DNA of 64,000 bases, taken from contig JAHHSG010000011.1 of assembly GCA_020025305.1 (NCBI GenBank), positions 1 through 64,000 on the forward strand, given 5' to 3'. The translations under genes and the position numbers were made by a program. The notes below the pieces were generated by a model. The model did no database searches. It saw only the letters and a list, made by a program, of their open reading frames with translations, and had not been told where the DNA came from. Positions 41,205-49,358 of this stretch are shown here, one piece after another; positions within the stretch are counted from its first letter, which is position 1; every line of letters begins with the position of its first letter. This DNA is from Oscillospiraceae bacterium (GTDB lineage: Bacteria > Bacillota > Clostridia > Oscillospirales > Oscillospiraceae).

Positions 41205-43136
41205 TTACTTAGCGTCCTTAGAACCCTTATTGGCCACATAGAAGATGCTGGCCAGCAGAACGGCAAAGAACACCAAACCACCGATGTTGCCCAGAGAGAG
41301 CATGCCGGAAATATCGATTCTATTTCCAACGTTCAGAGCCTTACCGGCTGCGTCGACACCGGCGGGGATGATGGCCAGGATAGCCAGGATGATACCCACG
41401 ATACCCTCGCCGGCGATGAGGCCGGAGGTATACAGGATACCGGACTGAACAGCGCCCTCCTTTGCCTTCTCGGAAGCGTACTTGCGCTTCTCAATAAAGT
41501 GACGGACCAGACCGCCGCACATGATGGCAGCGTTCAAGTGGATGGGCAGGTAGATACCGATAGCCACAGGCAGAACGGGCAGACCCAGAATCTCCACGGT
41601 AACAGCGATAAACACGCCGGTCAGAACCAGAGCCCAAGGCAGATTACCACCCATAACGCCCTCGATGACCATCTTCATCATCATAGCCTGGGGAGCACCC
41701 AGCTCCTCACTGCCGAAGCCCCATGCGGCATTCAGCAGGTACAGAATGGCGCCGATGGCAACAGCGGAAACTGCCACACCGATCATCTCGCCGTACTGCT
41801 GCTTGCGGGGGGTAGCACCCAGCAGGAAGCCGGTCTTCAGGTCCTGAGAGGTATCGCCGGAGATAGCGGCAATGATGCAGATGACGCTGCCGATAGCGAT
41901 AGCGCCCACCATGCCCTTAGCACCGTCACTGCCGGTAGCCTTCAGCAGAAGGGTAGCGATCAGCAGCGTAGCGATCGCCATACCGGAAACGGGGTTGTTG
42001 GAAGAACCGATCATACCCACCATGCGGGAGGAGACGGTTGCAAAGAAGAAGCCGAACACCAGAATGATCACAGCGCCCAGCAGATTCACAGGAATTGCAG
42101 GGAACAGCCACATGAACACAACCAGCACCAGGCAGGCCAGCATCACGTACTTGATGGGAATATCCTGCTCGGTACGCAGCGTACCGCCGGCGACCTTACC
42201 ATAATCCTTAAAAGCATCGCGGAACGTGCTGACGATCATGGGCAGGGACTTAATGAGGCTGATCACACCACCGGCCACCAGCGCACCGGCACCTATGTAG
42301 CGAACGAAAGTACCCCAAATGCCCCAAGTTCCCTCTGTAGCCCACAGTTCTGCCACGGTCTTGGTAGCGGGGAAGATCACCAAATCGCTGCCAAAGAGGG
42401 TAATGAGAGGCATCAGCACAAACCATGCGATGACACCGCCGCCAAACATGTAGGAGGATACGCGGGGACCGCAGATGTAACCGACACCGGCCAGTGCGGG
42501 CAGCACATCCATACCGATACCGGAACCCTTATAAGCGGGGATGGACCAGTCAACTTCGCTGGGGAACAGCTTCAGGCCGTCAGCGATAAACTTGTAGCCG
42601 GCAGCGATACCCAGACCTGCGAACACGGTGGTGGACTTAGCACCGCCGGACTCACCGGCCATCAGGACCTCGGCGCAAGCCTGGCCCTCGGGATAACCCA
42701 GATTGCCGTGCTCCTTGACGATCAGTGCACTGCGCAGAGGGATCATCATCAGCACGCCCAGCAGACCGCCCACCAGAGCGATCACGCCGATTTCCACCAT
42801 GGAGGGCATATCGCAGACGCCTTCCTTGGCCCACATGAACAGAGCGGGCATGGTGAAGATGGCACCGGCAGCCAGAGACTCACCGGCAGAACCGATGGTC
42901 TGCACCATGTTGTTCTCCAAAATGGAGTCACGCTTGAGAATCTTACGGATGACGCCCATAGAAATAACGGCTGCGGGAATAGATGCCGAAACAGTCATAC
43001 CCACGCGCAGACCCAGATAGGCGTTCGCGCCGCCGAATACCACAGCCAGAATAGCACCCAAGATCACGGAAAACACGGTGAACTCAGGAACCACTTTGTC
43101 CGCAGGTACGAACGGCTGGAATTTCTTTTCTTCCAT
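41205..43136 (-). CDS. OPT-family oligopeptide transporter
   Basis: A 643-residue polytopic membrane protein of the oligopeptide transporter (OPT) family: VFSVILGAILAVVFGGANAYLGLRVGMTVSASIPAAVI at the start, NLGYPEGQACAEVL, and GRVSSYMFGGG-like LCGPRVSSYMFGG (seen as YICGPRVSSYMFGGG). Around 14-16 membrane helices. It imports peptides or metal-ligand complexes with a proton or sodium gradient. AAAGGAG precedes the ATG at 43136. Monocistronic. Confidence 0.93.
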   Translation of the reverse strand: MEEKKFQPFVPADKVVPEFTVFSVILGAILAVVFGGANAYLGLRVGMTVSASIPAAVISMGVIRKILKRDSILENNMVQTIGSAGESLAAGAIFTMPALFMWAKEGVCDMPSMVEIGVIALVGGLLGVLMMIPLRSALIVKEHGNLGYPEGQACAEVLMAGESGGAKSTTVFAGLGIAAGYKFIADGLKLFPSEVDWSIPAYKGSGIGMDVLPALAGVGYICGPRVSSYMFGGGVIAWFVLMPLITLFGSDLVIFPATKTVAELWATEGTWGIWGTFVRYIGAGALVAGGVISLIKSLPMIVSTFRDAFKDYGKVAGGTLRTEQDIPIKYVMLACLVLVVFMWLFPAIPVNLLGAVIILVFGFFFATVSSRMVGMIGSSNNPVSGMAIATLLIATLLLKATGSDGAKGMVGAIAIGSVICIIAAISGDTSQDLKTGFLLGATPRKQQYGEMIGVAVSAVAIGAILYLLNAAWGFGSEELGAPQAMMMKMVIEGVMGGNLPWALVLTGVFIAVTVEILGLPVLPVAIGIYLPIHLNAAIMCGGLVRHFIEKRKYASEKAKEGAVQSGILYTSGLIAGEGIVGIILAILAIIPAGVDAAGKALNVGNRIDISGMLSLGNIGGLVFFAVLLASIFYVANKGSKDAK

Positions 43137-43459
43137 TGATTTCTCCTTTCTCAACTTCCTTTAAAAATCTCTCCCGAATAAATCGGGAACACACTTTTAT
43201 ATTATAAAGACTCCTTAATTCTATGTCAACTCAAAAGTCGTTATTTTGTAGTAATTGCTGCTTACATTTTGTATCTTTTGTCACATATCTCCCGTCGGCG
43301 TACTTTCTGTATCGTTTTTGTTCACACTTCAAGAACATTCTCTCGCCTTATTTTGCCTTTGCAGTCGAAAAAACAAGAAAGCCGCCTTACAGCAGCAAAT
43401 GGCAAAAAAAGAACTGACCCCCGGCTGAAGCTAAAGCGCCACTTAAAATCAGCCAAGGG
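43137..43459. other. Gene-free interval with a hairpin
   Basis: No gene seen. Its right end forms the GAACTGACCC (43411-43420)/GGGTCAGTTC hairpin arm pair with 43457-43466, which would end the small minus-strand transcript beyond it. Confidence 0.45.
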
Positions 43460-43720
43460 TCAGTTCCTTAAATTGTTGGGTTCCACTAGATGATTAACCT
43501 CTCTTTCTACAGTCTCGAACATCGCCTTTCCCAGCTCCAAATCTATTCTGCGCCATTCCTGTTTTCCTAATCTTCCTCGTAAGCGAGATACTTGTATGTC
43601 GGGACAGTTTCACCAGCTGAAAGACCATGTTCGGAAGTTTGATCCGTCTGCCTCGCAGCACCGCTGTATCTGTGTTTGCCCCTGCTTGACAAAGGCCATC
43701 ACGTTGACAATTGTGCTCAT
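43460..43720 (-). pseudogene. Short ORF interrupted by an in-frame TGA
   Basis: An ATG at 43720 has AAGGAG 8-13 bases upstream and opens 36 codons (MSTIVNVMAFVKQGQTQIQR...) ending at TGA 43612-43610. The same frame then continues for 49 codons (NCPDIQVSRLRGRLGKQEWR...) to TGA at 43462-43460. A good promoter lies upstream (43789-43817). Either a 36-residue protein or a broken gene; no family recognised. Confidence 0.4.
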
Positions 43721-43788
43721 TTTGACCGCTCCTTCTTGACGGATCTTCTCTTTTTTACCTGTACATCGGTATCACCCTTTCTGCCTAT

Positions 43789-43817
43789 AATATAGCACAG
43801 GCGCTGTCTGTCCGCAA
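43789..43817 (-). promoter_or_regulatory. Promoter of the interrupted short ORF
   Basis: Minus strand TTGCGG (43812-43817), 17-bp spacer, TATATT (43789-43794). Confidence 0.65.
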
Positions 43818-43891
43818 GCCTCAAAACTGTATAAATAATTCGGAATTACTTGTATAAAACGCAGATTTACCTATATAAACTGCACATTTTG

Positions 43892-43956
43892 TTGACATAT
43901 AAAAGATGTTAGGTTATACTTAAACTGTTGGGTCAGCTCTCGGGCTGACTTTTCTT
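43892..43956 (+). promoter_or_regulatory. Consensus promoter followed at once by a terminator-like hairpin
   Basis: TTGACA (43892-43897), 17 bp, TATACT (43915-43920). Within 12 bases of the -10, GTCAGC (43932-43937) / GCTGAC (43944-43949) forms a hairpin followed by TTTTCTT. Transcription would stop after about 30 nt unless anti-terminated, as in an attenuator or tiny RNA. Confidence 0.65.
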
Positions 43957-43985
43957 ATATCCATTTTTATTTTTGCCTGCTGCGG

Positions 43986-44174
43986 GTGGCAGTGATAAAA
44001 AACGCAAAGGCCACGCGCGGCCATCGGCTCTTTTCCGAAATGATTTCCTATACGATTTTTACCCTCCTGACCCGTGTGCTGCAATTGCTGTTCCGCACAG
44101 TCAATCAAGTGGTTGCTGCCCGCATTCCCTTCTCCCACTTTTTTACCGTGCTACGCGGAGCTGCAGCTCAGTAA
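43986..44174 (+). CDS. Possible 62-residue hydrophobic protein
   Basis: A GTG-started frame just downstream of the promoter-hairpin reads a basic N-terminus then amphipathic, hydrophobic helices (SYTIFTLLTRVLQLLFRTVNQ). There is no good ribosome binding site and it overlaps the end of the merR gene by 32 bp on the other strand. Low confidence. Confidence 0.25.
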   Translation: MAVIKNAKATRGHRLFSEMISYTIFTLLTRVLQLLFRTVNQVVAARIPFSHFFTVLRGAAAQ

Positions 44175-44937
44175 TATGCTCCTCTACTCGCTCTGTCGTG
44201 TGGATATCCACCCACAGAATCTCCAAAATATCACCTACCGGTGTCCAACCGTTGTCTCTGGCATAGTCCAGCAGTCGGTGCACCCAAAGTGCACTCTGCT
44301 CATAGGGGCCTTGATAGCTGACGGTCAAATACGTACCGCCGGGCAAAATACCGTCACCGCCTTCGTCCATGAGGAACACCGCCTCATATTTCAGTTTGCC
44401 TGTCCGTTCCGCCGTGCTGCGGGAAACCAGCGTTCCAATCTGATTATTGCCGATGACATAGAAATGCTCTTGATCCATGTTTACAAGGCGCTTGATGAGA
44501 AGATCCATTTCGTGCTCCTCAGAATACCCTTCATGGATGGAGAAAAAGCGGCGTTGTGGATATCTTTCCACAGCAATCTGCCCCAAGGGGCGTGTTTGGG
44601 CTTGCCGGAGGATCTCCATACGCCGACTCACATTTGCCTGCGTCTTTAAGAGGCGCTCCAGCTTCTGGCGCAGCATGGCCTGTTCCTCCTGCAAAAGTTC
44701 CAGTGTCGTATCCACGGTATGGCAGTCCAAATATTGCCGAATCCGTTCCATGGGGAAGCCCAGTTCCCGCAGCTCCCGAATGACGTTCAAGCGCCAGATA
44801 TCATCCACGCTGTACATGCGATAGCCGCTCTCACCACGGGCCGGATGGATGAGTCCCAGTTCCTCATAGTATCGCAGGGAATCCACACCAATGTGGTACA
44901 GGCGTGATATTTCCCCAATCCGAAAACTTTTTCGCAT
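44143..44937 (-). CDS. MerR-family regulator with effector-binding domain
   Basis: A 264-residue BmrR-like activator. N-terminal MerR domain: FRIGEISRLYHIGVDSLRYYEELGLIHPARGESGYRMYS; then a coiled-coil dimer helix (about 80-115) and a GyrI-like effector domain (about 125-264). It is divergent from a YitT-like membrane-protein gene whose promoter has the long 19-bp spacer that MerR proteins untwist, so it probably activates that gene in response to a small molecule. Confidence 0.92.
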   Translation of the reverse strand: MRKSFRIGEISRLYHIGVDSLRYYEELGLIHPARGESGYRMYSVDDIWRLNVIRELRELGFPMERIRQYLDCHTVDTTLELLQEEQAMLRQKLERLLKTQANVSRRMEILRQAQTRPLGQIAVERYPQRRFFSIHEGYSEEHEMDLLIKRLVNMDQEHFYVIGNNQIGTLVSRSTAERTGKLKYEAVFLMDEGGDGILPGGTYLTVSYQGPYEQSALWVHRLLDYARDNGWTPVGDILEILWVDIHTTERVEEHITELQLRVAR

Positions 44938-44954
44938 TTTTCTCCCTCCCCCGC

Positions 44955-44985
44955 TTGACTCTGGTATTATACCAGAGTTTATACT
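44955..44985 (+). promoter_or_regulatory. MerR-type promoter with a 19-bp spacer and palindromic operator
   Basis: TTGACT (44955-44960) and TATACT (44980-44985) are separated by 19 bp. A perfect 21-bp palindrome (44958-44978; half-site ACTCTGGTAT) fills the spacer. This is the diagnostic geometry of MerR-activated promoters. Confidence 0.92.
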
Positions 44986-45031
44986 GAATGTACACTCATT
45001 GTATTATAAATAGAAAGGACTCCGATCAAAC

Positions 45032-45709
45032 ATGATTTTCCGCAATCCTCCCAAATTACGGCTGCTGTTCGGCAAGCTGCTGGAGGGTATCTCTCTCCGT
45101 ACCTGTCTGGTGGCTCTATTGGGCAGTACCATTCTTTCTTTCGGTATCTACAACATTCACTCCCTGTCCGGTGTGACCGAAGGCGGTGTGTTGGGCATGA
45201 CACTGCTGCTGGAATACTGGTTTCATATCTCCCCCGCTCTTTCCAGCTTTGTGATCAGTCTCTTCTGCTATATTTTGGGTTGGAGGACACTGGGGCGAAA
45301 GTTCATTGTTTACTCCGCCGTGGCCTCCTCCGGATTTTCCGTTACCTACTGGATTTTTGAGCAATTCCCACCGGTATATCCACAAATTGCCGATATGCCG
45401 CTGGCGGCCACAATTTTGGGGGCTCTCTTTGTGGGCGTTGGTGCAGGACTGTGTGTCCGCGTGGGCGGTGCTCCCAGCGGTGATGATGCCCTGGCAATGA
45501 GTCTTGCCAAAATCACGCCATTATCCATCCAGTGGATCTATCTGATCAGTGATCTGGTGGTGTTAGCCCTGTCCTTGAGTTACATTCCGGCCCGGCGCAT
45601 GGTGTATTCCCTGTTTACCGTGATTCTCTCCGGCCAGTTGGTTGGTATGATCCAGAAAATTCCGCTTCCCGGTAAGACCCACACCGAGAAGTCAGAGCCG
45701 CTTTCCTAA
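45032..45709 (+). CDS. YitT/YczE-like membrane protein
   Basis: A 225-residue membrane protein with about five hydrophobic segments. LLGSTILSFGIYNIHSLSGVTEGGVLGMTLLL and GLCVRVGGAPSGDDALAMSLAK resemble the YitT/YczE membrane families. Function in these families is unknown. It is the evident target of the divergent MerR regulator. AGAAAGGA precedes the ATG. Confidence 0.75.
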   Translation: MIFRNPPKLRLLFGKLLEGISLRTCLVALLGSTILSFGIYNIHSLSGVTEGGVLGMTLLLEYWFHISPALSSFVISLFCYILGWRTLGRKFIVYSAVASSGFSVTYWIFEQFPPVYPQIADMPLAATILGALFVGVGAGLCVRVGGAPSGDDALAMSLAKITPLSIQWIYLISDLVVLALSLSYIPARRMVYSLFTVILSGQLVGMIQKIPLPGKTHTEKSEPLS

Positions 45710-45718
45710 CACATAATA

Positions 45719-45753
45719 AAAGAGTATCCCTCGGATGAGGGATGCTCTTTTTA
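45719..45753 (+). terminator. Terminator after the YitT-like gene
   Basis: AGAGTATCCCTC / GAGGGATGCTCT with loop GGAT and a T-run. The following 288 bases (45754-46041) show no gene. Confidence 0.9.
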
Positions 45754-46041
45754 TTTGCTATCTACTGACGGAGCCAGAGCTGTCTGGGGAATGTTCATTC
45801 AGATGACACTGACAGTGCCTATGTCCTGCATCCCGACGCCAAATACATTTCTGGGAGCGTTTGGCGTGAAGTTCCCCAACATAATTCCCACGATAGAAAT
45901 TTTGTCTCATGCTGTGCCGTCCTGATTCTATTCTTTGCGAGATACACTGCCTTCCGCCCGAGACATACCACAGCGTATTTCTATTCGTGATTGCTTCTGA
46001 TAAATACCCGGATAGGGGGTATTTAAACGTTCTCGGCTCTA

Positions 46042-46713
46042 TCAGCTTCTGGAGTCCACCAGATGCTTTCCAAGCCGCTTCTCCAGCATACTCTGCAGCT
46101 GCGTAAGCACGGTGCTGAAAATCAGATAAACAACCGCAGCCTCGCAGTAGAGCAGCAATGGTTCAAACTTCACAGCAATAATTCCCTTGGCGGTCATTAA
46201 GATCTCCGGCACAGTGATAGACGCCACCAAAGAGGTATCCTTCAGGAGGCTGATAAACGAGTTTGCCAGAGAAGGAACGGCAACCAGTGCTGCCTGAGGA
46301 ATGATCACCTTAACCATGGTCTGCCACTTATTAAGTCCCAGCGTATGGCACGCCTCAAACTGTCCCTTGGGAATAGAACCCAGTGCGGCACGAATAACCT
46401 CAGAGTTATAGGCACCCTGACTGATGACCAGTGCCAGAATCGCAGAAGGGATTGGTTTTAATACCACACCCACGCTGGGCAAACCGAAGTAGATGACAAA
46501 AATCTGAACCAGCAGGGGCGTGCCGCGGATGACCCACACCACAAACCATGCGATGGCCTTAAAAGGTGCGATTTTAGACATACGCATCAGCGCCAAAACA
46601 AAAGCCAACACCAGGCCCAGCGCAAAAGAGACCAACATCAGCGGCACAGAGATCATGAGTCCCGCTTTAAACATCGGCCAAAATGATTCCAGTAACAATT
46701 GCAAGTTTTCCAT
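46042..46713 (-). CDS. Polar-amino-acid-type ABC transporter permease
   Basis: A 223-residue permease of the His/Glu/Gln/Cys family: FKAGLMISVPLMLVSFALGLVLAF, WVIRGTPLLVQIFVIYFGLP and the EAA loop EVIRAALGSIPKGQFEACHTLGL. About five membrane helices. The ATG at 46713 follows AAGGAGG. It is the last gene of a six-gene operon; a terminator-like hairpin separates it from the binding protein. Confidence 0.95.
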   Translation of the reverse strand: MENLQLLLESFWPMFKAGLMISVPLMLVSFALGLVLAFVLALMRMSKIAPFKAIAWFVVWVIRGTPLLVQIFVIYFGLPSVGVVLKPIPSAILALVISQGAYNSEVIRAALGSIPKGQFEACHTLGLNKWQTMVKVIIPQAALVAVPSLANSFISLLKDTSLVASITVPEILMTAKGIIAVKFEPLLLYCEAAVVYLIFSTVLTQLQSMLEKRLGKHLVDSRS

Positions 46714-46737
46714 GGCAGCCCGCCTCCTTGTTTGATG

Positions 46738-46768
46738 AAAAAGGGGCGCCGTCCAAGGGCGGCACCCC
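46738..46768 (-). terminator. Internal (leaky) terminator between binding protein and permease
   Basis: On the minus strand GGGGTGCCG / CGGCGCCCC followed by five T. Such hairpins after binding-protein genes lower permease expression relative to the binding protein. Confidence 0.75.
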
Positions 46769-46783
46769 GGAAATAGTTCTGGC

Positions 46784-47620
46784 TTACTTGTACAGCTTGA
46801 CGCTGTCAGCAACAGTTGTGCCGAAGTACTTGACGGTCAAATCGTAGCAGGTGCCATCCTTGATCATCTCACCGATAATCTCGCTGATTTTGTCGGCCAG
46901 CGCCTGATCGTCCTTGCGCAAAACGCCAGCGGACTCCACCATATACTCCTCGCCCGCAGCCGGTTCGTACACAGCGGCAATCTTCACTGCAACCTCAGGC
47001 CGGCTCTTCATGTAAGCATCCACAGCAGCTACGTTATTGATGGTAGCAACCGCACGACCGGTAGCAATCTGATCCATAGCAGCGGTCAGGTCTCCGTCAG
47101 CAACGGTAGCCCCAAAACTCTGTGCAATCTTACCGGCAGCAGAAGCGGGAGAGTCAATGACCAGCTTACCCTCCAAATCCTCAAACTTGGTGACCTCGGT
47201 ATTGTCGGCAGCGGTGACCATGCAGTAGGGATTTTCCGCATAGGATGCGGTCAGAGCATACTTTTCCTGACGCTCGGGGTTGGGGTTGCAGCCGCAGATA
47301 ACGATGTCATAACGTCCAGCGTCCAGACCGGCCATAACGGGATCCCAGCTGTCGGAGATTTGGAAGTCAGCTTCCACGCCCAGACGCTTGGCGATTTCTC
47401 TGGCAATCTCTACCTCAAAACCGGTAATCTCCCCGGTTCCCTCTTCGTTATAAACGTAGGGAATCCAGTTGCCTTCAGCACCGATGGACAGCTTACCGGC
47501 ATCCAAAACACGCTGCAGGGAGTTGTCCTCTTCCTTCTGTCCATTGTCCTCGTCTCCGCCGCAGGCAACCAGAGACAGCGCCATAACAAGAGCTAGAACC
47601 AGAGCAAGAATCTTCTTCAT
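46784..47620 (-). CDS. Amino-acid-type ABC transporter solute-binding lipoprotein
   Basis: A 278-residue lipoprotein. Signal peptide 1-20 ends in the lipobox LVAC (ALSLVACGGDED). The mature part is a PAAT/SBP_bac_3 protein: LSIGAEGNWIPYVYNEEGTGEITGFEVEIAREIAKRLGVEADFQ, then YDIVICGCNPNPERQEKYALTASYAENPYC. Family members bind polar amino acids or opines; the operon's sugar-acid-type enzymes suggest an acidic or amino-substituted sugar ligand. Confidence 0.93.
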   Translation of the reverse strand: MKKILALVLALVMALSLVACGGDEDNGQKEEDNSLQRVLDAGKLSIGAEGNWIPYVYNEEGTGEITGFEVEIAREIAKRLGVEADFQISDSWDPVMAGLDAGRYDIVICGCNPNPERQEKYALTASYAENPYCMVTAADNTEVTKFEDLEGKLVIDSPASAAGKIAQSFGATVADGDLTAAMDQIATGRAVATINNVAAVDAYMKSRPEVAVKIAAVYEPAAGEEYMVESAGVLRKDDQALADKISEIIGEMIKDGTCYDLTVKYFGTTVADSVKLYK

Positions 47621-47679
47621 TTTCGTTCTCCACCTTTTCTTTTTTATTTATTTTCAGCAGTAATGCTGAGAAATACGAA

Positions 47680-48516
47680 TTAATCTTCCACAAACCGCTC
47701 CAAAACACGGAAGTTTCTTCGATCGGCTGCATACGGATCGCTGAAGTAATGCTCATCGGCCACCTCTTGCACCAGATATCCAGTATAGTGGTGAGCCGCC
47801 ATGATCGAAAGCTGCTCTATCATGGAGGTATTCCCATCCCCCCACACATTGTGGAGCCATGGATCACCATCCAGAAAATGCATATGACTCAAATCTTCCC
47901 CAAAGGCGTTAAACCAGCTCTCTAAAGACTCACCGGCAGCACCTATGGCAATATTATCCACCATCATCTTTAAATTAGGATGATGGATCTCCCGGAACAT
48001 CCGCCGGGCACTGTCCAGATGACAGACAAGATTGCTCTCATCTTTCCGCAGGGACTCCAACACCAGATAGACACCTTCCCGCTCTCCTATCCGGCACAGA
48101 CGTTCCAAATGGTCACGGCAGCGTTGCCACATGGATGCATGGCTCTCCTTACAATATCCCCAGCCGGAATTTATGGTCATACGATCAGCACCCAAAGCAG
48201 CGGCCAAACGGATCCCATTGGAAAAATAGCGATAGGAATATTCCAGACCTTCCGGCTCTTGCGCGGCAAACTGGTACTGATATGCCATACTGGGTGCGGT
48301 AAGTGATACTACACGGACGTTGTGGGCCTGCAATTGCTTTTTAAGATGCTGTAAATCGCCCCAGCCCTCATGATCCAGCCAAAAATGGGCAGCTCCGCAC
48401 CAGAGTTCGATCTGCTCAATCCCCAGACGCTGCTGGCAGTCCAGAAAGTAGTCCAGGGAAAAGCGGCGGTAATGCTGGTTCATATTTACCAGCTGCTTTC
48501 GCTTGATTCCCGCCAT
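47680..48516 (-). CDS. Sugar phosphate isomerase/epimerase-like TIM barrel (first copy)
   Basis: A 278-residue AP-endonuclease-2-type TIM barrel (IolE/xylose-isomerase-like fold): FFLDCQQRLGIEQIELWCG-type first strand (DYFLDCQQRLGIEQIELWCG), LVLESLRKDESNLV (metal Glu), LKMMVDNIAIGAAG (metal Asp), HMHFLDGDPWLHNVWGDG (metal His) and YLVQEVADEHYF (terminal Glu). Probably isomerises or epimerises a keto-sugar. ATG 48516, 2 bp after the second TIM-barrel gene. Confidence 0.82.
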   Translation of the reverse strand: MAGIKRKQLVNMNQHYRRFSLDYFLDCQQRLGIEQIELWCGAAHFWLDHEGWGDLQHLKKQLQAHNVRVVSLTAPSMAYQYQFAAQEPEGLEYSYRYFSNGIRLAAALGADRMTINSGWGYCKESHASMWQRCRDHLERLCRIGEREGVYLVLESLRKDESNLVCHLDSARRMFREIHHPNLKMMVDNIAIGAAGESLESWFNAFGEDLSHMHFLDGDPWLHNVWGDGNTSMIEQLSIMAAHHYTGYLVQEVADEHYFSDPYAADRRNFRVLERFVED

Positions 48517-48518
48517 CC

Positions 48519-49355
48519 TCACCCCTCCCCGCAAAGGGCTGTGAGCGTCTGTGCTGCCGCCTGTGAAGGGTTCTCAACATACCTCTCACCGCCTAAGTAA
48601 AGGGAGATTGCACCTCTGTATCCCCGCTCGTCCAGTTCTCGAACGTACCTTTCCATAGGAAGAACTCCGTCTCCCCATGCACGCCATCCATGATAATTTC
48701 CATCGCACAGCCGTACCAGCTGGGTTCTATCGCCCAAGCGGGAAAACCAATCCATCATAGTGCCCCCACAGGCACTCATCACATTGGTATCCAGACAAAC
48801 TCCCAGATGATCGCAATTGACGCGGTGGAGCATCTGCTGCAGATCCTGTGCCGTATTGAGAACCGGAGCCTCTGCAATGAGAGGCGTTTCTTTCCCCATA
48901 ACCGGTGCAAGCAAGAGACGCACATCTTGTTCCTGTGCATGCTCACAGAGCGTTCGGATCATCCCTTCAGCATTGGCCAGCAGCTCGTCTTCCGAAAGAT
49001 CCCAGCAGGCGCCGGAGCTATCCAGCACCATATATCCGCAGCCCAGCCGAGCCGTCAGGTCAATACAAGTTTTATAGTATTGCTCTGTGCGCTGCCGCTG
49101 CACGCCCTCTGGGGCGGTGATGGCATATCGGTATGGGGGTGGTGTTACGGCGCTTACCTTTAAATGATGGCTGTCCAGTGCCCTAAGCAGACTGTCCACC
49201 GGGGTACAGTGACTATGACTGCAAAAGAAGTGTGGTGCTTTCGGTGTAAAGTCCAGTTGACGCAGCCCCAAGCACTCCATTTCCGCCAGAAAAAACTCCA
49301 GGGGATAGCGAATGTACTGCGTGTTAGACCCGAGAATCCGAGCCTTGCTTTCCAT
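48519..49355 (-). CDS. Sugar phosphate isomerase/epimerase-like TIM barrel (second copy)
   Basis: A 278-residue paralogue of the downstream TIM barrel with the same layout: FFLAEMECLGLRQLDFTPKAPHFF, VRLLLAPVMGKETPLI, LGVCLDTNVMSACGG, LVRLCDGNYHGWRAWGDG and GAISLYLGGERY. The metal Glu of the LE-type strand reads LAPV here and the terminal Glu is changed, so its metal site differs from its neighbour; it may be inactive, a partner subunit, or act on a different substrate. Confidence 0.75.
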   Translation of the reverse strand: MESKARILGSNTQYIRYPLEFFLAEMECLGLRQLDFTPKAPHFFCSHSHCTPVDSLLRALDSHHLKVSAVTPPPYRYAITAPEGVQRQRTEQYYKTCIDLTARLGCGYMVLDSSGACWDLSEDELLANAEGMIRTLCEHAQEQDVRLLLAPVMGKETPLIAEAPVLNTAQDLQQMLHRVNCDHLGVCLDTNVMSACGGTMMDWFSRLGDRTQLVRLCDGNYHGWRAWGDGVLPMERYVRELDERGYRGAISLYLGGERYVENPSQAAAQTLTALCGEG

Positions 49356-49358
49356 GGA

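Noticed and set aside
41055..43139. A 694-codon plus-strand open frame
   Set aside because: It is antisense to the OPT transporter; its His/Asp/Gln-rich translation has no domain and no ribosome binding site. The GC bias of the real gene keeps the opposite frame open.
45754..46041. An open frame reading YVLHPDAKYISGSVWREV
   Set aside because: No start codon with a ribosome binding site and no recognisable family; treated as non-coding.
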